Shown here: piece after piece, positions 33,301 to 48,300 of the stretch
Position numbering within the stretch: position 1 is the first letter of the stretch
How the letters are laid out: each line of letters opens with the position of its first letter
Source of the DNA: Anthonomus grandis grandis
Taxonomy: Eukaryota; Arthropoda; Insecta; Coleoptera; Curculionidae
Reading direction: 5' to 3'
Assembly (NCBI RefSeq): GCF_022605725.1
Contig: NC_065549.1
Span: forward strand, 3,782,001 to 3,846,000
Length of the DNA stretch: 64,000 bases
The notes under the pieces: model-generated
Database searches by the model: none
What the model was told of the DNA's origin: nothing
The model's input: the letters and a program-made list of their open reading frames with translations, nothing else
Position numbers and translations under genes: made by a program

Positions 33301-36300
33301 TGTACCGTAGGTGGAAGAAACTGAAATCGAAAAATGTCGATAGAAGAGAAAGATCATCGTCGAATAAGGCCTCTTTATTTATTGATAATCAAACAACTGA
33401 TCTATATTCAAATAAATATCTACAATTCTTTCACTTTTCAAAAGCGTGTTTCTAACTAACTTAAGTAACCCAACTTAATTAGTGAAAAAATTATTCTAAT
33501 GTTCTTTGCAAGGCATTTTTAAAAGATATTGGAGATATACTAAAGAAAACTACTACATCTTTATAATATTTACTGCTGCTTTTTGCTATCCTACATAATA
33601 GAGAATTTTGACCAGAATTTGTTTTTTTTAAGGGATTAAAAATATTTAATGAAATCTGGTAATAGCTTGAAGAATGAATAACCCTGCTGTTCAAAACCTA
33701 TTATATTATTTGACAAATTGAAAAAATATTCATAGACCAACTTTTCAAAAAGGTATGCTACTATAGAAAGCTTGCTAATTGGTCCAGTTTGTGACATCTC
33801 TTTTTTTGTTCCCCTTCTTTATTTAGTGACTGTAATTGTAATTGTCTGAAGAGATCTTTCCTGTTACTGTTATATCCCATTCTCTCCAAGGACCTAATTC
33901 AAAATCCGAAGGACATTTGATAATAATAATCGAACCCTACAAAAAGTGAAACTTACCAGCACTAGCAGACGTATAATGTCGATCGTCGTTCACCCAATCC
34001 GGCGTCAACTGGTGAGCAGAAGAATCGACGTCGTTTTCCTGTTTCAAAATCGTCCGGCACTGAATAGTGACGGCTTCACTATCCAGACACGGTGAGGCTA
34101 AATCGATCATGGACGACGTATTGCTTTTACAATTTACAGAGTCGGATACAGTACTACGGACGTCCTCGGTTAAAGGGGCGATATCAGGAACGAAATTCGT
34201 CCACAGGTCCACGATAGGTCGAGTAGTGTCCGAGGAAGGGGTGCGGGTACACCGTTTATGAGATTGATCTGGTAAAAATGCAGAGAAGGCTTTATAATAA
34301 TGAATGTTTGTGAATTCTCTCGAAAGTAATATAGTTTGAATTGCAATATACCATAAATACCATAAAAACTAAAATAGCTCTACCAAAATGAATTGATTTA
34401 ATCAAATTTACTCAAAGTTCCTAAGCCTTTAATTTTTTTTGTGCAGTAAGTTTATTTCAACTAAATTTTGTTCAATATTTTTTTTGTCAAGAGTCTAACT
34501 GAATTTTTTTAAGTCTGGCATTTTTGAAGCAGTGTAATTAAACTTCAAAAAAACTGGAAAAAAGAAAACTGACTTACTTTCGCTCAAAAAAAAAAAAGAA
34601 TTAATCCTGACAGTTGAAAAAATTTACAACTATATCATTTGACTTAAAGTAGTTTTTCTTCCAGGCAATTACACTTTTTTTAAAGTTATATACAGTTTTT
34701 TTTACAGCAGTTGAGTCTTTTTTTTTAAATTAATTTCAAGCAGTTAATTATTTTTTTACATATATAGTGAGGTATCCAGTCATTTGAGCCATTAATTTAC
34801 AAATCTCTTTCTGTTGAACGGTTCCAATATCTCAAGCGCTTGATTCATTAATATATTTTTTTAAATTAATTTCAGGCACTTAAAATTATTTGCATACATA
34901 ATGAGATATTCCAGGAAATTGAGTGATTCGTTCTTACATTTGAGTTGAGCAGTTCTATTATTTCAGGCAGTTGGGTTATAAATAATTATTGACTTAAAAA
35001 TTTCTAGTAGTTGAGCAACGGACTGTTTTTTTTTTTTTAATAATTTTAGACAAATTAAAATGTCTGGACCTGATAAGAAATGGCCTAGACTGCCTGGAAT
35101 TATTTAAAAAAAAGACATGAGATGAATTTAAGCAATGAGAAAAAGCATTGAGTGCCTGGAATCGAGTAAAAATGTACTTCAAACATCTGGAAGAAAAAGA
35201 AGTTTCTTTTTAATCGCTTAAAATTGATAAAAAACAATGCCTGGAATTAACTTAAAAAAAAAGTCTGGAAGCGATGCGAAAAAACCTCGAGTATCTAGAA
35301 TTGAGTAAAACTTACTTTGAATTTTTAGAAGAGAGATAAGTGACTATTTAATTGGCAGCCGTTTTACTGTTTTATAAATTTAGACAATAGTAATTTACTT
35401 AAATAGGCAATCGAGTCATTAATTCTTACATTCTTGGTAATTGAAGAAAGGATTGTTTTTTTTTCGAATGTTACTGTCTTGCTAAAAACCGGCCTCAATT
35501 GCCTGGAATTAATAAGAAAGTACATTAGATTGAGGCTTAATACAAGTACGCCACTAACGCTGAATACAAGTAAATCACCAAAACTGATGGAGTGTAAATC
35601 TGGTTGGCAAATTATTAAATTATTGAGCCATTTAAATGTCTTAAATCATTTTACAAAATACTTTGCCATTGATGGAAGATGTTCCCATTGACCTAAGTAT
35701 TAATATGTGATACCAACAATTGGATGTATGCCCAGTACAATATTCTCAAAGAGTGTGTAATTTTGTAAATAATAGTGGATTAGGAGGGATAGTTTGTTCC
35801 TATGGCCACCTAGATCTCCCGAACTAACTTTGTTAGACTATTACTTATGAGGACGAAGGACGTTGTGTACCAATTCCATTCAAGCGCGGAAATTAAAATA
35901 GGTATTACCGTTTGTAAAGAAAAAATTGTGAAGTGCATTTTACAAATTGGAGGACACTTTGAACATTTGTAAAGTTTGTTTGTTGTTAAAGTTTTGGTTC
36001 CTTGGTTATAATTCGTTGGCCTTTAAATTTTTATAATTATGATGATTAAAGTAAACAATTTTTTTATTATAATTTTTAGAAATTTGAAAAATTACTTTTT
36101 GATTCTGCTATCAAAATTATACCCTGCCATTTAAATTTTTGTGAAAAAATCAAATTAACAATTTTTAATTCAAATGACGCCCTCTACCAAATTTACTAAA
36201 AACTTTCGCGTACTGCTAGACACAATTATTAAAAGTACTTACATGTCACTTTTAAACAAACCCAAATTGAACATTATCATATATCACTTTTTTAAAAATG

Positions 36301-39300
36301 ATAGCAATTTAAACAAGTACACTTTCACTACTTTCCCCTATTTGAGTAGTCAATACTCTAATAGGTCTTTGACCAAAATTATAGAACATACTCCAAGGTT
36401 TTTAATTTTGTTAAAAAAAGGCACCTTAAAGTGACATTTTTGGGAGAAAATTAGAATTTAATCTTTTAGTTACGACTCCTAGTGGCCTAATTTCAAATTT
36501 AAAAATAATTTCCCAAATTTTTTCTTGCCCACTTTTATAATGTTACGAAAAAAATCCAATCATATCAGATTGACAGTTCCCGAGATATAGTCTCGACCCA
36601 CGCTTAGTGAAACAGCCAGCCTGTATATAAATAAAAAAAAATGTATTTAATTATTTTAAATCCTTGTATTCTTCTTTTGCAAGCTATACCTACTATTGTA
36701 TATTATTATATGCAGGGACTCTGAAATAAATTGAAATGCATGCACATTGATTTTTTTTTTTTGGTTGCTTTTATAATGTAATAATTTAATATTGTATGAA
36801 AATGTGCTGATCGCGACATCTAGTGTAAAATTGGTTAATGACCTTGTAAAAAAATAAGAACTCCTAGATGGCGTTAACGGTTCTTCGCTTTGAATTTTAA
36901 GCAATTTACTGGAATCAGATTGTTTTTCTCTCTCTCTCTCTCTCTCTGACTAATGTGGTTTTCCTATCTGTCCTTTGTCTCGTACGCCATGCTCAAGGAT
37001 CAACTTTTTACGTATTGGCATTTTCTATACCGGGCCTGTTGTTGCCATTGTTTTTCCTGTAATTTGAATACTTTGCTTTTGGGATTAGATTGATTTCCGT
37101 ACTCGCTACAACTTAAAACTAAGCAAGGCAACGTTGTATTGTCAATTCTTGTAAAACTAGGCCTGCGTGGGATTATCCGTCGAAGAGATCTGTCAGAAAT
37201 TGCGTTTTAGCTTTCTTTCCAAATGGTATGGTCTTCAGGTTAACAAGTTCAATTGCTCCAGGTTGGGATTCGACCTCATAGTTACCTCGTGGCGACACTA
37301 GCCATGTACTGTGAAAGATTACTTTAATATATTTTATAAAAGACCCTCAAACATCTTGAGAGTCTAAAGTCTTACGCAAGATCTTAGGTAAGGTTTTGAG
37401 CCAGATCTTAAGCCGTGCCTTAAGCGAAGTAGGATTCCTCGCCTCTTCATAACGTTATTGATTGGACCTTAGTCAGCTGCCGTCCTTGAATCTGCACAAT
37501 GGGTTTTCAGGTCAAAACAGATAAAAGGAATGTCATGATTTCTGATTTGTTACTGTTATTTGGATTTTGGGACTAGTCATATTGGCTAATTTACACTATT
37601 TGATGGCTCCTTAATTTATTAATTATTGTCTGGTGCCTAAAGCTCTTTCTTGGCACTGTAATGTAAACTGCATACCTACTGAAATATTTTACTTAATCCC
37701 TTTTAATATCACTATTCTGATTTTCATACAGTTATATGTAAGCAACCGCATTGAAAGGTATATTTATTTTATTTGATTTAGTACATACATGTTGTACAGT
37801 GCAATGTGCGGTAGGTTACTGACTTTGGCCAAAGGGTAGGTACGTACTAGCGGGATATTGATTTTTTTAAATGTTTTGATGATAAAGATTTGATTTCAGG
37901 AATCGTACTTTTAACAAGAAACTGTCTCATAATTTTTACAACAATGGTTTATTTAAGTGAAAGGTTAAACAATGAACAGTGAAGAGTATTTGCATATTTC
38001 CATAATATAGTGGTGTTAATTATTGAAGCTTATTTTGTGTTTTACTATGTGTTATATTTCTTTACATCCTTTTGTTTATATGAGAACCAATTTGCCAGTT
38101 AAAGGTTCTTTCAAGTGCACTTTAAATAAACACATCAAACTGGATGGCGTCCACAATTTAAAAGATCTCTAGAATAATTCACAATTAATGTTCTCCAGAC
38201 TGATAAGGTGTCGTTAGCATATGTGCCACCCTATTAAAGACTTTCAACATCAGTTAATTTTTATTAAAAGCAAAAATCTAATAAAAAGTGGTTACAACAT
38301 TTTATCAATATAGCAATTTGTTTTATTGGACAAAGGTTCTATTCTTCATATTAGGCCGTATTTTTTAAACACGCCGATGTGTCTTTTTATACAAAAACAA
38401 AGACTTTTATGTCAATGTGAGTTTAAAAACTCAAGATCATAGCTAGAAAACAATGAACCATTCAAATTTCTCTCCGAATGTAGTATTACCGGCTCAACCT
38501 CCGGCGGCGCTTTGCATTTTTCCAAGTTTATCACTTTGGGAAATCTCTCTATTTGTTGTTGCTTCATGATATGTGAAATGTATATGATATGTTATAAAAG
38601 TGAGACAGACAGAGACTTACCGATAATGAGGGCACCCTCTCCACAAATAAAATCCTCATAAGACTCGGCCCCCTGACTGATGGCCATCGCGTCAGCGATC
38701 GCCTCGCTCCAACTCTGACGGATCTGATGGGCGGGCGATAAAACGGCCGGGGGGCGGTACCGTTTTGCCGTCTCCGTGCCGCCCTCGAGACGGGGATCCC
38801 GATGGTGCGTCGCCACCGTCGTCGAATTGATTTCGGTGGAATTCGGGGCGGCGGGGGCGGGAGTTTCTGGCCGGCGGATCGGTGACGATGGGGCGGCGGC
38901 AGCAACACTCGACGCACTTTTCGCTAAATTTTCGTCGAAGAATTGTCGCACCTCGTTTTTGTCCAGCGACTCGAACAGGGGAGCTTCGAGGGAACACGAG
39001 GAGTGACGCGATTTGTCGGTATGCCGTCCTCTCAGGTAGATTTGCTGCGAGAAATTATCATTTTATTTTTATTTATTTATCCACAGGTCAAGTCCATTAT
39101 AACGTTCTGATAAATCTAAGAGTTAAAAAATTAAATCTAATAGACCTAAGCTAATCTAGTCTACTAACTACATAATTTGATCAGCCAAAGTAACGACACA
39201 CTAATATACAGAGTGATTGACGATCGATGATACATTAGCTGTAATATGGAAAACGGAACGTACCATTTTTTTTTTAAATTTGGTAGTATTGTCTGTTACA

Positions 39301-42300
39301 ATTGTCTAAGAATTAGAATTGAGTATAGAATTATAGAATTAGAAATTAGAGTATCAGAATAAATTAATGTTTGTCAGGTATAATTTGACAAATTAAAGGA
39401 GAAAAACATTTCCAGGCAAACCAAAAACTAGTCCGAAATTGAAACGATGATATAGACATAGAAAAAGGTGGAAAAGTTGAAATCTCATTTATATATCCCT
39501 ATCTCTGTCTAAGAATTACAAGAGTATGGGAATAAACTGATGTTTTTCTCATCTAATTTGACAAATCAAGCCATAAAAACACAATTTCCAGATAATCAAG
39601 ACACTATTAACAGAATGAAACGATGATATTAATTATACAACAATATTTTAATGTCAAGACAGGATTTCTTCAATCTAATTTCACTGCTTTGCATATAAAT
39701 AACAGTGTCCTTCCTTGTTCAGCATCAGAAAAAAAAATCTTGGTGTCATTTTTGATGAGATCCTAAACTTTTAGGTACATGTCAATAAAAAATTACCGTG
39801 CATGTATGCTTTATTTAAAAGCTTGTATCAATTTAAATATTATTTGCCCAAAACTATCAAATTAATGCTTGTGGAGGCTCTTGTTTGGTCACAGCTAGAT
39901 TACTGCAATGTTGTTTTTTATAATTACCTCAAAACGCCTCTATGAGATTTGTTTTCAACATACAAAAATTTGATCCAATAACACCAACATATGTTGAGAA
40001 TAAAATACTAAAATATTAAAGGAGAGCAGCTTAACATTTTAGTAAGTTTGTTTATAGAATTTACAAGTTCGAGGTATCCTAAATATCTTTCAGATTATTT
40101 TATAGCAAGACAAGATTTACATAGTCACCGCCTAATAAACATTATAAGATTTAAGTGCATAGAACTGAAGGTTTTAAAAACTCATTTGCCTATCAGGGTG
40201 TATTTTGGTCTCTGAAGTATACAACTTAATAAGATCATGCTGATTTTTCACTTTCAAGAAGAAATGCAAGGCTTTTCTGTTAGATTCACATATATACCTT
40301 TATTGTAATGTTAAGTAATTTTAAGAAACGAGTTTAGTATAAAGTAGTATTGTATTGAAACTGCCCACTAATACTGTATTTTTCAGGTAGCATGGAAGAA
40401 CACATTATGTTAATGTTACCTTTTATGTAATATTTTGTTGTTGCATAATAAACGTTTATTTATTATTATTATTATTATTATTATATAGAAAAAGATGGAA
40501 AAGTCGAATTTTCATTTATATATGTTTAAAGTTTAAAAATTAGAAGAGTATGGGAATAAAGTGATGTTTTTTGAGTATAATTTGACAAATCAACCATAAA
40601 AACACCATTTCCAGATGATCCAGACACTATTAACCGAATGAAACGATGATATAGAAAAAGATGGAAAAGTCGAATTCTCATTTATATATCCGTATCTCAC
40701 CATTAACCCCTAGTTTTTAAGAAAAAACACGCAAAATTATGTTCTTTTCTCAAGAGATAACTCGTAAGACATAAAAAAGACTCAATACCATCAATCAGTT
40801 ATAAATTCGGTATCAAATTAAAAACCCGTATTCTAATTTTGAGCATATGTATGCAAGAGAAGAAAAGTAGTTTTAGAATATTAACATTTTCAAAATGTCG
40901 ACAGTTTCAATAACAATTTGTCAGAATTCCCAGATCAATTGCCTCATCCGCCTTAGTTAACACATCATTATTTGCTCTATAATTAAAATGAATCGGCATC
41001 AGTTTTCTAGAAAATGGGAGTAGAGCATTTATTAACTTATTGACATTGCACCAATTCTCAACTTTACTAAGATTTACCAGAAGCAATTCGCAATCATCTG
41101 CAGTATCTATTTTCGTGAACAATTTGATATCATCTGCAAACATTAAACTCTGGCAAGATATTTAATAAATAATATAATAATATAAACAATATAAAAGGGA
41201 AATGGAGGGTATGTGAGGTATATATGACAACTGACCATTAAATATGACTAACTCACAAGTCTCCCGTTGGGGACACACTAACCAAAGCATATTCATTTAT
41301 GTATATTTTGTACATTTATGATAATTTTTATTATGTTTTCCAATTCTTCATGCACTCATTATTTTAATTTCGGCAACCTTGATTTTTTTCCTGTTAGAAG
41401 GGGGAAGGTAGCGGAAAATTTCAAAAATTACCTGGAATAAATAGAAAATTATGTCAGGAATTTTAAATAAAAAAATAATTATTATTCCAGGCAGTTAAGG
41501 GAAAATAAAAATTAATTAATTTGAAAAAAATTAATTTATGGAGTTGTAACCTTGCAGCTTGAACTATTAATTAATATGTACTTCATTAATTATCCAACGT
41601 CCAAATTTTAAAAAAATTGTAATTTCTTTAAGGCAGTTGAGAAAAGACTTCAAAAAATTGCAAAAACAAAAAAGTGATATATGAAAACTTTGACCCTTTC
41701 CAATCGACTTTAAGTCAAAATTGGATTTCTTCAATTAAAAAAAAAATTTAGATGAATCTCTACTACCTCCACTATGTGTGCTAGACATTTTCAGGTTAGA
41801 TTTTTACTTAGACGAAATATTTCGTGTCAGACAAAATTAACACCAAAAGAGAGGTAATACGAATTATGTATACGTCCCGCCAGTGTCTACTTTTTAATGA
41901 TCAATATATACTAAAAACAAGTAAAAAATCAACAGAACAAAAATGTAATGTGAAGCAAACGTTTTACTCACTTGTAAATCGTCGATATCATCGGGCATCT
42001 TTTTGGGCGATCCGTGCTCCTCCACAGCGGTACACGACGACCAAAATACCTCAGATTCCACACTACTGTCCCGTGTTTCTTTCTCGTTATTCCTCAGTAT
42101 TTGCTCGGATAGTTTTTCCAGCTGAATGACTAACGTTTGCTTCTCTTTATTGTCGTCCTCGCATTCGATTTCCCCGTTCACTGTTGTTAACGTTGAGGCT
42201 AAATCTTCGGTGCTGTCATCGATCTCTTCAATATCGATTCGGCTTTCGGGGGACGACTGGCTTTCGGTCGTTTCAACGCTTTCCGCTCTCGTTGGGGTTT

Positions 42301-45300
42301 TTTCAGGTTCCGACATGGCGGTCGAAGAACGTTCGACATCTTTGGTTTCTAGATTTGTTGTTGGTTCTGTGTTTTCTATGGCGGTTGTTGTATCAGGGAC
42401 TTCTGAGGGTTCAAGAGGTTCTAGTGACTCATTTTGGGATTCTTTTTGGGGTGGTTCTTTGGTAATTTGGTCTATGGGACTTGCAGATGTTGTAGGTGTC
42501 TTAGGGTTTTCGGTTTGTTGAGTAGATTCTTGGCTGTAAAGAAATATGTGTTCATAATATTTTTGTTGTGACGAATTCACGATTAATTACTTATTTTGTT
42601 GGGTATTACGTCACTATTTCAGTAAATATCGATTTAGAAAATACTATATCATACACTCAATTATTGAAATGAAGAAAAAAATGGACTTATTATGCGAGAT
42701 TCGATCTAAGCCCAACAATTCTTAATTACATTATTTTACTAGATTTATTCTGCTAAAAAGAGAGGGAAAACAGGTCCTTCTTAAAATTACTTGATAATTG
42801 ATATATATTATATTTATGTATTTTCTATTATTAAATTATATTAAGATCACACCCTATTATATTACTATTAAAAAAGCAACCTTTGTATTTTCTTTGTTAT
42901 TTTTCGTTTACTATTGTTAGTTTATGAAAGTCAAACAAGTGTCAATTTTACAAAAAGCAGAATTGCAGATTAATTGAAAAAGACGACCATCCTGTATAGA
43001 ATATTTTGCATTTGTACAGATCTAAAGATTGAGAGTTAAAATAAATGACTCATCTTTGAAAACTGTATAGAGCTAAGTACCTATCAATGGATTGATCCAA
43101 TTAATTATTGAATTATAGTAAACGAATCACAGTGAACAACCAGAGACACATTCTATAATATTTGGAACATTGTTATTGGAACTGTAGGTGGTAAGTAGTA
43201 TGGATATTCTTTTTCTGAATTAATTTGTTAAGCTTAGCTGCAGCTGTTCCCTAAGATACTGTAGAAAATTAACAGATCTCTTCTCGTACGGCACACGGTA
43301 CTTAAGTTCATATTTGGTACATTTACAATACAATGATCATCATAACTATCTTAATATACTCAACTTATAAAATGTATGTCCATTCAATTAATTGAAGGCG
43401 GATAATATGACATAAAGGAAGCATAGGTTATGTAAGTGAGAAGATCTAATTAACGCCATTAAATATTTTATGAATGATATTAACTACTGATCAGTAAACT
43501 GTAGGTTTGTGTCTAATTGACACCAAGATCATTAACGAGATATGGTTTTTTGACACTTAGCTGTAGACAAACCACATGGATGTTGAGTGTGGTTTTTATT
43601 TAAATTGAATTAGCATTATTACATTCATGCAAATCATGTGATGGTATAGAATTCATTAATTAAAAATTTATAAATACATAACAATTATTCAAAAGAATTT
43701 TTGGAAAATTGCTTTAAAGAGTTTAATAATCCGCGTATAAAATTAAATCAACTACTTTTGGCCACAAATCTTATTTTACCGTTAGAAAATACGTTAATTA
43801 TGATATCTATTAACAAAAGCTAAACCTTTTAATGAAAATGAATCGAATAAAAACGTAATCTATAAAATTCCTTGCACTTGTGGTAAACTTTACATAGGTG
43901 AAATCTGTATGTAGGCCTTCACTAAAAAGAATTAATAAACATAAATCTTACATAAAACGCGCATTTGAAAATGACGATAGTGCAAAGTGAATTTATAATG
44001 TTAAATGAAGATAAATGCATGCAATTATTAATTTTTTGGGAGAATCTCAACACCATTTTAGTTTTTTTTTTAAAGAAATTACCAAAATCCATAGAGTGAA
44101 AGTCAAAACAGTACAATTTTTATACCAGGAGAGCCTGTAAGAAATAAAATAATTTGTTTCTTATTATAGCACGTCAATATCTTACGTTCTAGTAGTTAAC
44201 ATTTTGCAACTATTGAGTTTTATAGAACTATCTCTCTAGAGTCTTTTTTGAAGAAATTATTGAGTGAAAGCCAAGATATTGTAATTCTTATATCAGGAAT
44301 GTTTGTAAGGAAAAAATATAGTAGATTATTGGCATGAATGAAGATAAATATATGGATTCCTTTGCTAAAGAGAGAGAGAGCTAGAACGGGGCACTATTAA
44401 AATTAATTGATAATTGCAAATATATTTTATCCATTTATTTTCTATTATTAATTTATATTAGGATCACACCTTTTGACTATTAACATATCATACATAAAGA
44501 ATTCTTGTAACTAGTGTTGTAAAATGCTCGAGAATTTATTTTTCGAGAACGTTCCTCGAGCATGAACGTGAATTTTCAGCACATACGAGCATAAATGAAA
44601 AAAATGCAAAGGAAACATATTAGGAAAATATCTGAAATTAAAAATGTTTGTGTTTATTTATGTTCTATTTATTAAGTTAAAAACAACCTATTTAGGAACT
44701 CTCCTCCGAACTATCCTCTCCCTCCGCTTGATTTTAAATCACTCAGAATTTCCGTTAAATCAAATTCAGACTCAGAAGAATCATCTTCAATGGTATTAAT
44801 TTCAGCCCCAGATGTGGTAGTGAGTTTTATTTTTTTGATTTCGGTTCCATTAAATTCGTAGAGGTGTTTGGCTGGCCGGTATTTGAGCTTATACTTTGAC
44901 TCTTTAATTTTGTTTCTAAATTAATATTTGAAGCAACAAATGCCAATTTTTCCCGCCCTCTCAGTGGTTAAATGATTTCTTTTTTTTTGTGTGCAGGAAA
45001 GAATACTTGCTGAAAGTTCTTTCAGTGGCAGCCGAAGACGGTGGCAAAGTTAAAATGGCTAATGCGATAGTTTTCAATGATGTCTTTAAGCAATAAACAC
45101 TCCACCATGTCCTGGAATCTGTATTTATACAACTGGAAGTACTTGAAGAAGTAAAAGCCGTCGATTTTAACAAAAAAAAGTTAAAAATATTGCACTTTCT
45201 TCTTGGCATTTCCAACAGTAGACACTAGAAACCACTTTTTTTTAAAACTCCGATGCAATCTCTTCAAATTCAAAGCACAAATTAACCACGAAAAATAACA

Positions 45301-48300
45301 TGAATTTCCAATAAACCAATCTGTAAATCCCCGAAAATCAACAATGTCAGATGTCATTGCTGTCAACGATCGACGACAACCAACGTAATGCGAGGCGATC
45401 CGGTGTTGCCACGTCTGGTTGCTACCGAAAACCGACACCAAACGTTAACGCTATGGGAACGTTCACATTTTTGGGGAACATTCGGATTCATGCTCATTCG
45501 TGCTCTTGAGAATAAACGTCACGAAAAATGTCGTGAACGTTCGCGAACGTTCTTGGAGAATAAACGGGAACGTTCCATTGCTCACAACACTACTTGTAAC
45601 CACGAACTTATAAATATACCTGGACTGCCAATTCAATGAAAAGTAAATGACCACTACTAGGGGGCCGCCATTTTGCGTGATTGTGGCCTTTCGATGTTGG
45701 TCACTCTGACAAATTTTAATTGTGCCAACTGTAGGGAAACAAAACAATTAAGTTTTTGAGAGGTTATGTTTACAAAAATACAAAATAGAAAGTTACATAT
45801 AGGTAAGAATTTAAGATAGTTACGTTAGATCTGTGATTTTTCTAGTACTTCTTTAAGAATTTCGTTAAAATTTATGAAAGAAAGTAATCCTCACCTAAAA
45901 TGAGACAAAGTTTCAATCAACTTAGAATAGATGCGTGCACTTTAAAATATTTGTTTTATCATTCTGATAATCTTGAATCTTATAAATCCTAATATCATGA
46001 AAATCATGATATTCATTTAAATTTTTGCTTGTATTTACTTAACAAATTTAAAACACTTATTTTCTTTCTATTTTTACTATTACTAGTTTTACTTTCCTTC
46101 CATGTACAGTGTTTCCACATTAATAGGTACAACCATATATAAGAATCAAAATATAGATGATTTTATGAGGGTTTGTAATTATAAAGGGTTTATATAGAAA
46201 AAATATATTATTCTGTCAACAACTCAATATATTATTCTAATATAAACAACACAGACGGATAATTCACAATAATTCGGTTTTGAGAAACTGAACCAAATGC
46301 CTTTAAATAAAGATGGTGATACAATATTCACGTATTAAATAAAGAGAAAGATACATCGCCTGTTCCAGACGATATACCCAAGCGTCGTTTACAAATCGTC
46401 AAAAACTATGCAATCCGCTATACTCACGCGTCAAATGTCAACTTCATTACCGTTATTCAATATATTTTTTGTTGGCAACACTAAAAATTTTCAGAGTGAC
46501 CAACATCAAAAGGACACAACCACTACAAAAATGGCAGCCACCATGCTGTGGTCATTTTTGGGTATCGTGGCCATATGCATTAGCAGTCCAGGTATATTTT
46601 TAAGTTCGTGCTTGTAACTCACGAAATTTTTAAGTTAGACCTAGATTTACAAGACAAGGCTCTAAAGGAGGTAAAAATTGAACTTTTAAAGATTATATTT
46701 AGTATAGAGGGAGTAACCTAAAATCTCCATTTGATTGATCATTACTCCAGTGGGATCTAGTTACTTTGCTGATAACTAGAGTTTTTTAAACCTAGGATAA
46801 ATCAAATACTGTTCCAGGTATTTTATTAAGGTATTGATTCAATGTTGAAGCACTTCTAAATGAACAATTTCATATATAAAAAACTTCTGAAATTTTTAAG
46901 TTAGACCCAGATTTTTATGACAATGGGCCTAAAAGACACAAAAAACTGGACTTCTAAAAATTATACTTAGTATAGAGGGAGTAACCTAAAATCCTTCCTT
47001 TGACTGAGGATTTGTCTAGTGGGAACTAATTACTTTGCTGAAAGGTAGATGTTTTTAATATTTTTTTAGTACCTAAAACCCAAGGAGGTTCATAAGGATA
47101 GTTTAGTTAGTAAAAATTCAACTTCAATCCAGGATAATTCAAATAATTCCACATATTTATATGAGTTTTTTTTTAAGTTGGAACACTTTCCAATGAACAA
47201 TTCTTGTAGCTCAAGAAGTTTGTAAGCTAGACCTAGACTTACAAGATAAGGACCTACAGGAAGTCAAAAATTGGAATTTAAAAATCGTGTTTAATGTAGA
47301 GAGCTAAAATACTTAATTTGATTGACAATTATGCTTGCAAAACTATGATGTGATCTCCATTTTCTCTAGGTCCGATTCGATTCATGGTGGTACAATATTA
47401 TTAGTAAGTAAGGACACAAAACAAATATATGAGTTTAAATCTGTAAATAGATTTGATTGTTTACTCATTGAAAAAGTCTTCGAATTTTCTGTAGTTTGTT
47501 CTACTAAAATTCAAATTTATGTAATTACTATTTATAGATCTTTAGCTAGCCAGGTATTGTTTCTGGAGAACTTAGAGATTTTGCGGAGTAAGTTTTCTTC
47601 TAATTCCTCAATCATCTTGACAGGTGATTTTAACATGAATTACAATGGACAAGCGAGTTCTCCTGTTCAAAATATCCTAACGAGTTTTAATTTTAGTATG
47701 CATGTAAATGAGCCAACGAGAATTACTATTCAAATTTTAAAAAGGTCTCTTGTAGTGTTCTAAATGGTTCTTTCTCAGATCACGAAGCGATACTATCTAA
47801 ATTTGTTTTTACTCAAGGGCTCATTCGTCAATAAAAAAAATGGGCGTATATTTAGTAAGAGGTCATGTGAAGAGATCACATGGCCTTCAACTGAACCTAA
47901 TGAAACCACCCATTTATTGAAAAGTCGCCGATATCGTTAATGTAAATCAAGAAAACGGTTCCCTGTCCCTATAGTTTTAAGAACGGACATAAAACGCCCA
48001 TTTTATACCCCGGACTAATTTACAATTTAAATAAATTCAACTGCCAACTTACTTCTCAGACGTTTTTTCCTTCTTGGGCGACTCCTTCTCCGTTTTCACG
48101 TTATCGTTACACGGTCCGTCGAACAAACCGTTACTGCCATCTCCGCGATGGTCGTCAAAGTCCATCGGGCTCTCCCCGATCGAATTTAACACGGTATTCA
48201 TGTCCAAGTTGGACCACTCGTCGTCCGAATCGCCGAATAAATTCTCCGCCTTAGGCAGCACCAAACTATCGGGGATGTCGGGCAATCGACTGCTGTCCTC

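Noticed and set aside
38564..39154. Several overlapping frames on both strands near 38.6-39.1 kb
   Set aside because: Only one frame joins in phase with exons 9 and 11 through consensus splice sites; the others are shadows of exon 10.
42126..42521. Plus-strand Ser/Val-rich frame
   Set aside because: Antisense of exon 9.
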